In this document: positions 47,201 to 57,214 of the stretch, piece after piece
Position numbering within the stretch: position 1 is the first letter of the stretch
Layout: every line of letters starts with the position of its first letter
The notes under the pieces: model-generated
What the model saw: the letters and a program-made list of their open reading frames with translations, nothing else
Databases searched by the model: none
Told to the model about the DNA's origin: nothing
Made by a program: the position numbers and the translations under genes
NCBI RefSeq assembly: GCF_004405125.1
Contig: NZ_SORX01000001.1
Span: forward strand, 465,641-529,640
Length of the DNA stretch: 64,000 bases
Origin: Jeotgalibacillus salarius
GTDB taxonomy: Bacteria; Bacillota; Bacilli; Bacillales; Jeotgalibacillaceae
Direction: 5' to 3'

Positions 47201-48137
47201 AGAGCATTCCTCCGATCCAGCAACATGCAATAAACAGCCAGGCCGTTCTATGCATGATGGTAATGGTTTGATCAATATGATGTACTGTGAGCGGATCGTC
47301 AGACAGACCGATCACTGGCCTGTTTGAGACCACACCCTGATATGTATTTGTTCCGCCGAGTTTAATATGTAAGAGCAGTGCAACAGCTGCTTCACCCCAG
47401 CCGCTGTTTGGACTTGGATGCTTTTTTGCCTGTGCTGGAAGTCCTTTTAAAAGCGCGGACCTTTTACCCTGTGCCGGCTTTATAGTGAGCAACATCAAAA
47501 GAGCAGTGATTCTTGCCGGAATCCAATTAGCTACATCATCAAGCTTTGCGCTTGCCCAGCCGTATTCATGGTAGCGCTCATTTTTGTAGCCGACAAGTGA
47601 ATCACCGGTGTTGATCGCTTTATACCCCCAGATGCCGGGTGCGCCGAATAAAAGTCCCCAAAACATTGGTGCAGTCACCCCGTCACTTGTATTTTCAGCG
47701 ACTGTTTCGATCGTTCCACGTGCGATGGCTGATTCATTGAGGTTCTCTGTATCACGTCCAACGATCCAGGAGAGCTTTGTTCTCGCTTCTTCCATCTCTC
47801 CTTTTTGAAGCGGGATAGAGACTTCTTTTGCTGCGTCAGCCAGACTTTTAGAGGCAAGTGCTGATGTGATCAAGATCGTTTCAAGCACAAAGCCTGCAAT
47901 CCAGTGGATCTGATAGCTCCCATAAACGACTAAAACCGTGATCAATGTCGTGATGCCAACAACTGTGAATACGCCAATCATCCCTTTTAGCTTACGTGAT
48001 TCCCCTTTATTTAACCTGCGCTCAAGCCATATAATGAAAGACCCGATCCACCTGACAGGGTGCGGCCAGGCGGGCGGATCTCCGATGAGTCGATCAAGGC
48101 AGAGCGCAATGGTAAGTGCCGCTGCATGTGTGATCAT
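47175..48137 (-). CDS. cbiB: Adenosylcobinamide-phosphate synthase
   Basis: 320 residues, integral membrane, CbiB family: LDRLIGDPPAWPHPVRWIG at the start, ENTSDGVTAPMFWGLLFGAPG in the middle, HPSPNSGWGEAAVAL near residue 235. Attaches aminopropanol (phosphate) to adenosylcobyric acid. It overlaps the upstream fusion gene by 4 bp and cobD by 26 bp. Confidence 0.94.
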   Translation of the reverse strand: MITHAAALTIALCLDRLIGDPPAWPHPVRWIGSFIIWLERRLNKGESRKLKGMIGVFTVVGITTLITVLVVYGSYQIHWIAGFVLETILITSALASKSLADAAKEVSIPLQKGEMEEARTKLSWIVGRDTENLNESAIARGTIETVAENTSDGVTAPMFWGLLFGAPGIWGYKAINTGDSLVGYKNERYHEYGWASAKLDDVANWIPARITALLMLLTIKPAQGKRSALLKGLPAQAKKHPSPNSGWGEAAVALLLHIKLGGTNTYQGVVSNRPVIGLSDDPLTVHHIDQTITIMHRTAWLFIACCWIGGMLYDFTFTWR

Positions 48138-49600
48138 GATATTCCCTTTCTTTTACGGTAAATCTTGATTGCTTCTGTCGTGCATTCGACAATTCCTTTA
48201 CCAATCAGCTTTCCAAGTGGTGTAATCGACCCTGCATATTGCACGAAAGGTCCATGCTGCGTTGCTGCCACCATGGCGCTGTCAGTGGACGTGCCTGTTG
48301 CAAGGGTGCCGGTCAGTGGGTCTTTCACATCAGCGTTTTGAAGCGCTTTTACTTTCGCTTCAGTTGCCGTCATCATCGCCTGGATAAATGCTTCATCCGA
48401 GAGCTTTCCGTTAATAAAGATCCAGCTGTTGATGGTACCGATTGTCGCCTCTCGATCCCGTTCATGGGAAAGTGAGACGTCAACTGAGTTTCCTACTCCT
48501 GCAGTGACAGCAATGACAACCGATAATCCATTCTCTTCGTACTCACGAATTACAACATCTTCAACCAGTACGGCTGTCATCATGCCAACTGTGTCAGCTG
48601 CGTTCCATCCATTTTTCGAAGCGTACATTTTCATATCCTCATAGCTGTCATCACATTCATAATCCATCGGCACGTGCCGGTTCACGAAATGATGATACCA
48701 GCCAAGTCCCGCTCCAATGACTGCAGATGATAATGTCTTCAGTGACTGTGGAGCTGTGACATGAATATGGTCAGCGGTAATGGTGAAGTGATCTTTTGTG
48801 ATTTCTGACGGCATGCCCTGCCCATGGTTTGGCAGCAGTGTCACCTGCGGCTTTGGCAGCTCAGGGTGCGACTGCGTATGCACGCGTGCCTGATACACCC
48901 GCTCAACCGTTTCTTTGTTCATCACATGCCCCGGTTCAGCCAGCTGCACGGTTTCCCCGTTGTGTAAAAGCAGCAGGCGGTCGCAGTATAACGATGCAAT
49001 ATTTAAGTCGTGAAAAATCGATATCACCGTCAGTTCATGCGTTTCCGTCCATTCTTTTAACAGATCAAGGAGCTGTTTCTGGTAAGAGAGATCCAGGTGA
49101 TTCGTCGGCTCATCCAGTAAAAGCAGCTTTGGTTCCTGCGCCAGTGCCTGTGCTAAAAATACGCGCTGACGCTCACCGCCTGAAAGGTCCTGAATCGATT
49201 TCCCTTCAAACTCAAGGACGCCGGTTTGCTTCATCGCTTCTTTGACTGCTTTTTCATCCTGTGCCGTCCACGGTGCAAACATACCTTTCTGGTGAGGATA
49301 GCGGCCCATCGACACCGTTTCGCGCACCGTATAATCAAATGCATGGCTGTGCAGCTGCGGTAATACGGCGATTTCACGGGCGAGCTGCTTCGCTGAATAA
49401 CTTTTGAGCGGCTGGTCTTTAAATGAAACATCCCCTGAACGGCACGGCAGCAGGCCGCTGATCATTTTCATGAGTGTTGTTTTTCCGCTGCCATTCGGTC
49501 CAAGAATGCCGAGAATCTCCTGCTTCTGAAGCTCAAATGAAACATTTTTCACAACGTTCTTTTCACCATAACCGCCACTTATCTTTGAAGCCTTCAGCAT
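48134..49600 (-). CDS. Fusion of cobalamin ABC ATPase (BtuD) and CbiZ amidohydrolase
   Basis: 488 residues. Residues 1-250 are an ABC ATPase (LGPNGSGKTTLMKMISG, LSGGERQRVFLAQALAQEP, LLLDEPTNHLDL). Residues about 270-488 are CbiZ (SAVIGAGLGWYHHFVNRHVP, VTAGVGNSVDVS, GTSTDSAMVAA), which cuts the lower-loop amide of cobinamides to give cobyric acid. The fusion couples uptake of foreign corrinoids to their remodelling. Next to btuC and btuF. Confidence 0.92.
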   Translation of the reverse strand: MLKASKISGGYGEKNVVKNVSFELQKQEILGILGPNGSGKTTLMKMISGLLPCRSGDVSFKDQPLKSYSAKQLAREIAVLPQLHSHAFDYTVRETVSMGRYPHQKGMFAPWTAQDEKAVKEAMKQTGVLEFEGKSIQDLSGGERQRVFLAQALAQEPKLLLLDEPTNHLDLSYQKQLLDLLKEWTETHELTVISIFHDLNIASLYCDRLLLLHNGETVQLAEPGHVMNKETVERVYQARVHTQSHPELPKPQVTLLPNHGQGMPSEITKDHFTITADHIHVTAPQSLKTLSSAVIGAGLGWYHHFVNRHVPMDYECDDSYEDMKMYASKNGWNAADTVGMMTAVLVEDVVIREYEENGLSVVIAVTAGVGNSVDVSLSHERDREATIGTINSWIFINGKLSDEAFIQAMMTATEAKVKALQNADVKDPLTGTLATGTSTDSAMVAATQHGPFVQYAGSITPLGKLIGKGIVECTTEAIKIYRKRKGIS

Positions 49601-49602
49601 CG

Positions 49603-50634
49603 CTATCCTCTCCTTTCTTTACGTTTTTGTATGAGTATTAATCCAAAGACCGGTGCTCCTATTAAAGCTGTAATCACGCCGATCGGCAGCTCAGTCGGTG
49701 CAACAATCGTTCTTGCCACAAGGTCACATAAGATGAGCAGGCTTGCTCCATTTAGAATTGAGAGCGGCAGTACGTGACGGTGATCTGAGCCGGTCAGCAT
49801 TCTGACCATATGAGGGACCACAAGCCCGACAAAGCCGATCGTTCCTGATACTGCCACTGCTGCTCCGGTTAATAATGAACCTGAAGCTAAAACAACAAAT
49901 TTTCTCCGCTGAACGTTTACCCCTAAATGCTGGGCCCGTTCCTCACCAAATGCCATGGCATTCAGCTCACGTGCGTTCCAAATCAACAGGAGTGCACCAA
50001 TGACAAAGAATGGCGCAATCAGGCGGATGTATTCCCAGCCTCTCATTGATACACTGCCAAGCAGCCAGTTGATGATCTGTCTGAGCTCATCGCCGGTTAA
50101 TGCAATCATCAGTGATAGAATCGAGCCGAGAAATGAACTGAAAATGATCCCTGTCAGAATAATCGTTTCCATCTTCATTGACTTCTCAACCATTCTGGCA
50201 AAGCCAAGCACAATGATTAACGTAAGCAGCGCTGCTAATATACTGATCACAGGCAATGTAAAGCTGCCAAGTCCAGGTATTGTCAGCCCGAGGAAAATAG
50301 TCGCTACTGCACCGACTGACGCGCCGGATGAAACACCAAGTGTATACGGGTCAGCGAGCGGATTTTTAAGGAGCCCCTGAAAAGAAGCACCAGCAATTGC
50401 AAGCGAGGCGCCAACCAGTGCTGCAAGTATCACCCGTGGAAATCTGATATCAAGCACGATTGAGCTGAACATCGGGTCCAGCGCTTCTCGGTTACTGAAC
50501 GCACCTGCGAAAATACTAAGCATTTCCATGACAGGCACTCTTACAGAGCCTACTGTGACTCCAAGTGTGAAAGCAGTCAATAAAAGCAGGATGGAAACAG
50601 CGTATCCCGCCCAGACTTTATTCAGCGAAAACAT
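49603..50634 (-). CDS. btuC: Cobalamin/corrinoid ABC transporter permease
   Basis: 343 residues, about ten helices, FecCD/BtuC family (RFPRVILAALVGASLAIAGA, FQGLLKNPLADPYTLGVSSG, GTIGFVGLVVPHMVRMLTG). ATG 50634 is used; a TTG at 50655 is possible. Neither has a clear ribosome site and both overlap btuF, so translation is probably coupled. Confidence 0.93.
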   Translation of the reverse strand: MFSLNKVWAGYAVSILLLLTAFTLGVTVGSVRVPVMEMLSIFAGAFSNREALDPMFSSIVLDIRFPRVILAALVGASLAIAGASFQGLLKNPLADPYTLGVSSGASVGAVATIFLGLTIPGLGSFTLPVISILAALLTLIIVLGFARMVEKSMKMETIILTGIIFSSFLGSILSLMIALTGDELRQIINWLLGSVSMRGWEYIRLIAPFFVIGALLLIWNARELNAMAFGEERAQHLGVNVQRRKFVVLASGSLLTGAAVAVSGTIGFVGLVVPHMVRMLTGSDHRHVLPLSILNGASLLILCDLVARTIVAPTELPIGVITALIGAPVFGLILIQKRKERRG

Positions 50635-51604
50635 CAGGATAGATCGCTTCTGCAAGTGCCTGTGTACCTTCTACGAGTCTCGGACCTGAACGTGTAACAG
50701 GATCTGACGGAACTAAATACACGTCTTCATTCGTTACTGCAGTAACTTGGCTGAAGCCTTCATAACCCATCCACTGTTCCACTGCATCTTCTACGAAATC
50801 ACCATAAGTCAGTAATGCTACCTCAGGATTACGCGTGACAACTTCCTCTTCTGTTAAAGGAACGAATCCTTCCTGATCTGCCATCACGTTTTCAGCATTG
50901 ATCAGATCAAGCATTTCCTGAATAAATGTATTGTTTGCTGCTACGTACATTTCAGGCGGTCCTGCCACATCCACTAATACTGATTTACGGTCCTCTTCTG
51001 AAATCGCTGCTGCTTTTTCAGCAATTTCATCAAAGCCTGCCTGCATATCAGCGATAATCTGCTCTGCTTCTTCAGTTGTTCCAGTCACCTGACCAATCAT
51101 ATCGATCGTGTCATACACTTCATCAAACGTCATCGCATTTTCAATTACAACAACCGGGATTCCTGCATCTTCAATTTGCTGAAGACCATCTGCACCACCC
51201 GGGTTCGAGGCGTGTGCAAGCACGACATCAGGCTGAAGAGAAATAATTTTTTCTACGTTAAATTCCATTCCGCCGATTTTTTCAACGTCCATTGCTTCTT
51301 CAGGATAGTTATCAAAATCAGATACCCCGACGATTTCTTCATCAAGTCCAAGTGCGTATGCAATTTCTGTATTACTTGGCAGCATGGATACGACAGCATC
51401 AGGCTGCTCTTCAATTGTGATCTCGTCACCGTTTGCATCTGTTACTGTGACCGGGAATGTAGATTCCTCTGATGACTCAGCCGGTTCTTCTGTTGTTTCT
51501 TCCTGATCCTGATCGTCTGCCGGCGTTTCTGTCGTTTCTTCTGCGCTGTCTGAGCAGGCTGCAAGTACGCCCGCTGCGAGTAAAACTGGTAACCATTTTT
51601 TCAT
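50618..51604 (-). CDS. btuF: Corrinoid-binding lipoprotein of the ABC transporter
   Basis: 328 residues. Lipobox LLAAGVLAACSDS with the acylated Cys near residue 17, then an acidic Glu/Thr-rich linker to residue 50, then the BtuF-like fold (VVSMLPSNTEIAYALGL; LQPDVVLAHAS). GGAGG lies 7 nt before ATG 51604. It is the first gene behind the cobalamin riboswitch. Confidence 0.93.
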   Translation of the reverse strand: MKKWLPVLLAAGVLAACSDSAEETTETPADDQDQEETTEEPAESSEESTFPVTVTDANGDEITIEEQPDAVVSMLPSNTEIAYALGLDEEIVGVSDFDNYPEEAMDVEKIGGMEFNVEKIISLQPDVVLAHASNPGGADGLQQIEDAGIPVVVIENAMTFDEVYDTIDMIGQVTGTTEEAEQIIADMQAGFDEIAEKAAAISEEDRKSVLVDVAGPPEMYVAANNTFIQEMLDLINAENVMADQEGFVPLTEEEVVTRNPEVALLTYGDFVEDAVEQWMGYEGFSQVTAVTNEDVYLVPSDPVTRSGPRLVEGTQALAEAIYPDVFAE

Positions 51605-51633
51605 GTTGTGTTCCTCCGTCTTATGATTTTTTT

Positions 51634-51664
51634 GCAATAAAAAAACATCTCACGCGGGAGATGC
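51634..51664 (-). terminator. Riboswitch-controlled terminator
   Basis: CATCTC-CCGCGT-GAGATG followed by T7 on the minus strand, between the aptamer and btuF. It is the likely off-switch when B12 is bound. Confidence 0.8.
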
Positions 51665-51905
51665 AGGGTTGCAGGGTATAGCCGTATGTAAAAAACGGAG
51701 AGGCTGCAACACCCGCCCATATCCTCGTAGGCGTGTCTGGTGCTTGGAATCAAGGCAGGTCTCCTGGCTTATGACGATCAGTGTTTGCCTCCTTCCCATA
51801 GCTTAAGCTACAGTGGCTGCGGCATTCACAAGTCATTTACAGTGGCGGGACCGCGCTGGAATTACACCAGCTTCCCTTTTAACTGATCATTGATGATCAG
51901 CACCT
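51665..51905 (-). promoter_or_regulatory. Cobalamin riboswitch
   Basis: The minus strand shows the canonical B12 element: GGGAAGCTGGTGTAATTCCA, GCGCGGTCCCGCCACTGTAA, and the box GCCAGGAGACCTGCC. A closing P1 helix pairs GGTGC (51900-51904) with GCACC (51739-51743). Downstream, GGGTGTTGCAG (51704-51714) can pair with CTGCAACCC (51666-51674) before the terminator. It controls the 11-gene salvage operon. Confidence 0.96.
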
Positions 51906-52008
51906 TTATCCGTCGATATTGAAATGTTTTTCCAATGCTATTATAGCACTTAGTTTCGACATTTGTGCAAATGATTTTTTAATAGAGATTACCGAACAGA
52001 GTAGACCG

Positions 52009-52134
52009 GTTGAAGGCAGCTCCAGGTGGAAGCTTTCCGCGCGGCGTGCGCTGAGCCTCCTCGGGCTGCAGCTCTGCGGGGTCTCAGCTGTCACGCTCTT
52101 CGCACTGGAGTCTCCACCTTCCACTGCCTTCAAC
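52009..52134 (+). repeat. Dispersed repeat type A, divergent copy
   Basis: Outer arms GTTGAAGGCAG / CTGCCTTCAAC, 11 bp perfect, unlike other copies; core GCTGAGCCTCCTC...GGGGTCTCAGC, tip GGGCTGCAGCTCT. Lies between the dioxygenase terminator and the riboswitch. Confidence 0.88.
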
Positions 52135-52218
52135 CTAAAGCTCTTTTAAATTAATTGTACGATTAGAATGATTATCCATAGTCAATATATATAAGATTTA
52201 TAAGAACTTTACATAGTT

Positions 52219-52252
52219 AAAAGCCTCTCCGGCAATAACCGGAGAAGCAGGT
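52219..52252 (-). terminator. Terminator of the dioxygenase gene
   Basis: CTTCTCCGG / CCGGAGAGG hairpin then TTTT on the minus strand. Confidence 0.75.
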
Positions 52253-52271
52253 AAATCATTTTTATGTTTAA

Positions 52272-53246
52272 TTATGATTTGATCTCTAGTGGCCTTAAGC
52301 TCGCTTCGATTTGTGCACGCTTTGGCTCAAGAAATGGTGGAAGTGCAAGTTCCTCCCCAAGGTGCTCCATATCCTCATCTGTTGCAAAGCCTGGCTCATC
52401 AGTCGCCAGCTCAAACAGAATGCCGTTTGATTCACGGAAGTAGATTGAGCGGAAATAGTAGCGGTCTACTTCTCCCGATGTCATCAGTCCAAAGCTTCTG
52501 ATCCGCTCATCCCATTTTTCATAGTCCTCGAATGTCGGGACCCGGAATGCTACGTGGTGAACACTGCCGCGGCCAGGGCGTTCCGGTGGCAGATCAGGGC
52601 GTTCTTCAATATGAACCTCTGCGCCTGTTCCGCCTTCAGCAACGGACATCACCTGAATGGCAGGCAGCTCGGCACCCGCACGATTTGGATATTCACCCAC
52701 TTTTTCAAAGCCAAGTACCTGCTCAAGTACAGCGATTGTTTTCGCTGCACGGCGGACAGTTAGTGTGACAGGCCCCAGACCAACGATTGCATGTGCTTCC
52801 GGAACATCAGAACCGGTCCACGGTATGCCCGGCGCAACGCCTTCTTCTCCATTGTCTGCAACGAGCATCAGGCGTGATCCTTCTTCATCTTCAAAGTATA
52901 GTGTATCCCGTCCAGCCCGCTTTTCAATCTCATCGTGGGTGACGTTTAACTCTTTGAAACGGTTCTTCCAATACGTTAGTGACTCAGTGGTTGGTACGCG
53001 AAAAGCGGTATTTGAAATACTTGAAACGCCAGGATACGTGCGTCCTGCCATCGGAATATCAAAATAGGTCATATCCGTTCCCGGACTGCCGACCGCATCT
53101 GCATAGAATAAATGATAAGATGACGTACTGTCCTGGTTGACCGTCTTTTTAACAAGGCGCATACCTAATACCTGTGTGAAAAATTTATGATTTTTCTCAG
53201 CAGCTGATGTGATTGCTGATACGTGATGAATACCTGTTACGTTCAT
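52272..53246 (-). CDS. Ring-cleaving dioxygenase, VOC family (MhqO/MhqA-like)
   Basis: 324 residues, two glyoxalase/VOC modules. First module begins TGIHHVSAITSAAEKNHKFF with a metal His; second has GRGSVHHVAFRVPTFEDY with another; ESNGILFELATD gives the metal Glu. It belongs to the thiol-dependent dioxygenases that act on hydroquinones in quinone stress. Two copies of the MhqR operator flank its promoter, which supports this role. Confidence 0.9.
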   Translation of the reverse strand: MNVTGIHHVSAITSAAEKNHKFFTQVLGMRLVKKTVNQDSTSSYHLFYADAVGSPGTDMTYFDIPMAGRTYPGVSSISNTAFRVPTTESLTYWKNRFKELNVTHDEIEKRAGRDTLYFEDEEGSRLMLVADNGEEGVAPGIPWTGSDVPEAHAIVGLGPVTLTVRRAAKTIAVLEQVLGFEKVGEYPNRAGAELPAIQVMSVAEGGTGAEVHIEERPDLPPERPGRGSVHHVAFRVPTFEDYEKWDERIRSFGLMTSGEVDRYYFRSIYFRESNGILFELATDEPGFATDEDMEHLGEELALPPFLEPKRAQIEASLRPLEIKS

Positions 53247-53260
53247 TGTTCCAACTCCTT

Positions 53261-53343
53261 TATCTCGAAACTGAGATATTTTCTATCTTTATTGTATGCC
53301 TGATTGTAAATAAATGCAAGAAAAATATCTCGAATTCGAGATA
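53261..53343 (-). promoter_or_regulatory. MhqR-type operators flanking a sigma-A promoter
   Basis: TATCTCGAATTCGAGATA (53326-53343, perfect palindrome) and TATCTCGAAACTGAGATA (53261-53278) match the MhqR box of B. subtilis (tATCTcgaAtTCgAGATa). Between them, on the minus strand, TTGCAT (53314-53319), 17-bp spacer, TACAAT (53291-53296). The second operator ends just before the ribosome site. Confidence 0.88.
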
Positions 53344-53352
53344 TTTTTTAGT

Positions 53353-53700
53353 TTGTTGTATTTTCGCTGGAGTTGTAGCATTCCCTGTGCAGCTTGTAGC
53401 GATACACCCGGGCGGCTGTCGTTATTCAACTCCATTTTGTTCCAATGGCCCTACCAGGTTGTTGCAATCCACCATTCCCATTGCTTCACCTATCCTCTTC
53501 ATGCCTTTAAAAAACTAAAAGATTGTTTCCAAAGTGCATGCAGTGCAAAATATTTGTGGGGAAACCACATTTGTAGCATTTCCTTCTTAGATTGTTGCGA
53601 CACGCCCGGGAAATTGTTGTAATTCTGTGCCAGGTTGTCGCTGTCCCCCGCCAAGTTGTACCTTTCCAGCTCCAGATTGTCGCAATTCCCAGCCAGCCAT
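53353..53700. repeat. Degenerate tandem repeat with 21-22 bp period
   Basis: TTGT[AT]GC-like words start at 53353, 53373, 53394, 53416, 53437, 53459, 53481, 53523, then 53571, 53592, 53614, 53635, 53656 and 53677. Read on the minus strand a unit resembles GGAATTGCGACAACCTGGCG. Any open frame here merely reads the repeat as 7-residue units. Confidence 0.85.
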
Positions 53701-53726
53701 GCCCCACCCTACCTTCATCAACCATG

Positions 53727-53753
53727 AAAAAACCGCCCCAACTTAGGAGCGGC
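53727..53753 (-). terminator. Terminator of mccB
   Basis: CCGCTCC / GGGGCGG hairpin followed by T6 on the minus strand. Confidence 0.85.
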
Positions 53754-53762
53754 TCGTCACGA

Positions 53763-54908
<1,146 letters not shown>

Positions 54909-55829
54909 TTAACCACCTTCGTAGATATTCTGACTTAAGTAACGTTCACTGCTGTCTGCAAATACCGTTACAATATGGCTGCCTTTTTCAGCTGATTCTG
55001 CTTCTTTCAATGCCGCATGAAACGCTGCACCGGAAGAGCTGCCAACAAGCAAGCCTTCTTTTAAAGCAAGCTCTTTTACCCAGTAAAACGCGTCCTTATC
55101 GTAAACTGTGTGAATAGCATCAAATAATTCTCGATCCATATATTCAGGAAGAAATTCCATGCCAATACCTTCTGTTTTATGCGGACCGGATTCCCCACCA
55201 TTAATCGTTGAGCCTTCAGGTTCTACGATCACTGTTTTGATCGCAGAGTTTTGATCCTTAAAGTACCGGGCATTTCCTATGAACGTACCGCCCGTACCTG
55301 CGCCTGCTACAAAAATATCAATCTTGCCATCAAGATCGCGCCAAAGCTCAGGTCCCATTGTTTTATAGTAGGTTTCAGGATTTGCCGGATTACCAAATTG
55401 CGCCGGGGAAAATGAATCAGGTATTTCTCGCACAAGTGCTTCTGCTTTGGCGATTGCACCTTTCATTCCATCAGTTGTTGGTGTATTCACGACTTCTGCA
55501 CCCAGTGCACGCATTAATGTCTGCTTTTCCACACTGAATTTTTCAGGTACAACAAAGATCACTTTGAATCCGCGTCCGACAGCTGCCAGTGCGACTCCAA
55601 TTCCTGTATTCCCGGCGGTCGGTTCGATAATCGTTCCGCCTTCTTTTAACTCGCCGCGCTTGAGTGCATCAGCAATCAATTCCATTCCGAGACGATCTTT
55701 CACGCTGCCGCCCGGATTAAAGTACTCCAGTTTCGCAAAAATCCGGCATTCATTTGGAACCGGAATGCCGGAGATTTCTACGACCGGCGTATTGCCGATC
55801 AATTCTTGCACGCTTTTTGCTACATTCAT
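54909..55829 (-). CDS. mccA: O-acetylserine-dependent cystathionine beta-synthase
   Basis: 306 residues of the CysK/CBS fold. PLP Lys in FNPGGSVKDRLGMELI, EPTAGNTGIG for substrate, GAGTGGTFIG for phosphate. Context with mccB points to MccA (homocysteine plus O-acetylserine to cystathionine) rather than cysteine synthase. Its ATG directly abuts the luxS stop codon. Confidence 0.9.
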   Translation of the reverse strand: MNVAKSVQELIGNTPVVEISGIPVPNECRIFAKLEYFNPGGSVKDRLGMELIADALKRGELKEGGTIIEPTAGNTGIGVALAAVGRGFKVIFVVPEKFSVEKQTLMRALGAEVVNTPTTDGMKGAIAKAEALVREIPDSFSPAQFGNPANPETYYKTMGPELWRDLDGKIDIFVAGAGTGGTFIGNARYFKDQNSAIKTVIVEPEGSTINGGESGPHKTEGIGMEFLPEYMDRELFDAIHTVYDKDAFYWVKELALKEGLLVGSSSGAAFHAALKEAESAEKGSHIVTVFADSSERYLSQNIYEGG

Positions 55830-56303
55830 TTATGCTTCCTCACCAAAAACGTCTTTCCACTCATCGCGTTTTGCAAGCATATCAGCAGCAATCTCCTTCG
55901 CACCTTCCAGGCTGTGATTCGCTGCCCAGCCGCACTGCACTTCATTGCATGCCGGTACTTCATCAGCTTTTAACACGTCGTTCAGCGTTGCTTCGATCGC
56001 ATTTAAGATTTCATCATAGTTATCGTGATTGAGTACTGCAAGATAGAATCCTGTCTGGCAACCCATCGGCCCAATATCAACTACATTATCCAGGTGATTA
56101 CGGACATTTTCAGCCATTAAGTGCTCAATTGAATGAAGGCCATCCATCGGCATATGTTCTTTGTTCGGCTGCTTAAAGCGCATGTCATACTTATGAATTT
56201 CGTCGCCATTTTGTCCTTTTGTAACGCCTACCAGTCGTACGTATGGCGCTTTAACTTTCGTATGGTCAAGATTAAAGCTTTCTACATTCATTTTCTTTGT
56301 CAT
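55830..56303 (-). CDS. luxS: S-ribosylhomocysteine lyase
   Basis: 157 residues. Metal ligands HSIEH near residue 54 and Cys in [18 protein letters not shown] carries the catalytic Cys. It splits S-ribosylhomocysteine to homocysteine and DPD, the precursor of AI-2. AAAGGAG precedes ATG 56303. In B. subtilis mtnN takes this place in the yrrT operon; here luxS delivers homocysteine directly to mccA. Confidence 0.95.
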   Translation of the reverse strand: MTKKMNVESFNLDHTKVKAPYVRLVGVTKGQNGDEIHKYDMRFKQPNKEHMPMDGLHSIEHLMAENVRNHLDNVVDIGPMGCQTGFYLAVLNHDNYDEILNAIEATLNDVLKADEVPACNEVQCGWAANHSLEGAKEIAADMLAKRDEWKDVFGEEA

Positions 56304-56398
56304 GTGAAATCTCTCCTTTGAAAGTGTGATTATATTTATCTTAACTGGTCCGGTGATGGGATGTACAGGGATTTCCATTCGGTTAATGTCCTATAATC

Positions 56399-56536
56399 GT
56401 TAATCTGCGCTTCAGGCGGACGCTTTCCGGACGGTGGACCGTTTAGTGGTCCAATCTTTATCCCTCAGGCTTCGCCTTGCGGGGTCTCAGCTTCCCTCTA
56501 TTCGTCCCGGAGTCGCCGCCTTACGCTCCGATTAAC
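56399..56536 (+). repeat. Dispersed repeat type A with altered core
   Basis: Arms GTTAATC / GATTAAC (a compensated change from GTTGATC / GATCAAC). An extra GGACCGTTTAGTGGTCC hairpin replaces part of the left core. Lies between luxS and yrrT. Confidence 0.88.
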
Positions 56537-56578
56537 TATGTGATACTTATAGTACCACTCTCTATAAAATAAAAATTG

Positions 56579-57214
56579 TTACTTCTTCACCGAATGAATT
56601 AGCCATACATACTCATTCAGTCTTTTAAATGAGGTTGAGAACCCTGCTTCGTCCAGCAGTTCGTTCATCACCGGAATGGTTGTGTAGTATTCTCTTTTCA
56701 GATCTTCAAGGAGATTTTTATACCCCTGTTGCTCTACTTTTTTCCACTGATCAAGTTTGGCTTCTTCTGTTTCGAAGATTGTGTCAGCGAAGATAATTTG
56801 GCCGCCTGTTGACAGTTTGGACGCATAGATTTTAGCTGCTTTTGCCTTTTCCTCATCTGTTAAATGATGAAAAGCGTAAGTGCTGACGAATGTATCAGGA
56901 TGTTCTTTTAATTCGAAGTCAAGAAAGTCGCCATCGGAAATATTTAAAGCATGAAAGCGTTCCTGCGTGCGCATGCGCATGGCGTTGTTAGGTTCATAGG
57001 CAGTCACATCCAGCCCTTTTGCTAAAAGCTTTTCAGTCAGGTTGCCTGTCCCTGGACCAAATTCAATCGTATGTCCAATCGCTTTAGCGGCTACTTCTTC
57101 AAGGATGGTGTCATAGTGCTCGAAAACCGCTGCATATTCTTCATCCTGACCGCTGACTGATGCATCATAGCTGTCTGCCCACGCATCAAAAATTTCTACA
57201 AACTCGCGTCCCAT
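56579..57214 (-). CDS. yrrT: SAM-dependent methyltransferase YrrT
   Basis: 211 residues. Class I SAM fold with IEFGPGTGNLTEKLL near residue 47 and AFHHLTDEEK. MGREFVEIFDAWADSYD matches the YrrT start in B. subtilis. The ATG at 57214 lies 7 nt after GGAGTGG. Head of the methionine-to-cysteine operon; its substrate is not known. Confidence 0.9.
   Translation of the reverse strand: MGREFVEIFDAWADSYDASVSGQDEEYAAVFEHYDTILEEVAAKAIGHTIEFGPGTGNLTEKLLAKGLDVTAYEPNNAMRMRTQERFHALNISDGDFLDFELKEHPDTFVSTYAFHHLTDEEKAKAAKIYASKLSTGGQIIFADTIFETEEAKLDQWKKVEQQGYKNLLEDLKREYYTTIPVMNELLDEAGFSTSFKRLNEYVWLIHSVKK

Noticed and set aside
51666..51714. Calling the GGGTGTTGCAG/CTGCAACCC helix the antiterminator of the riboswitch
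   Set aside because: It does not include the terminator arm CATCTC, so direct competition is not shown; it was only described.
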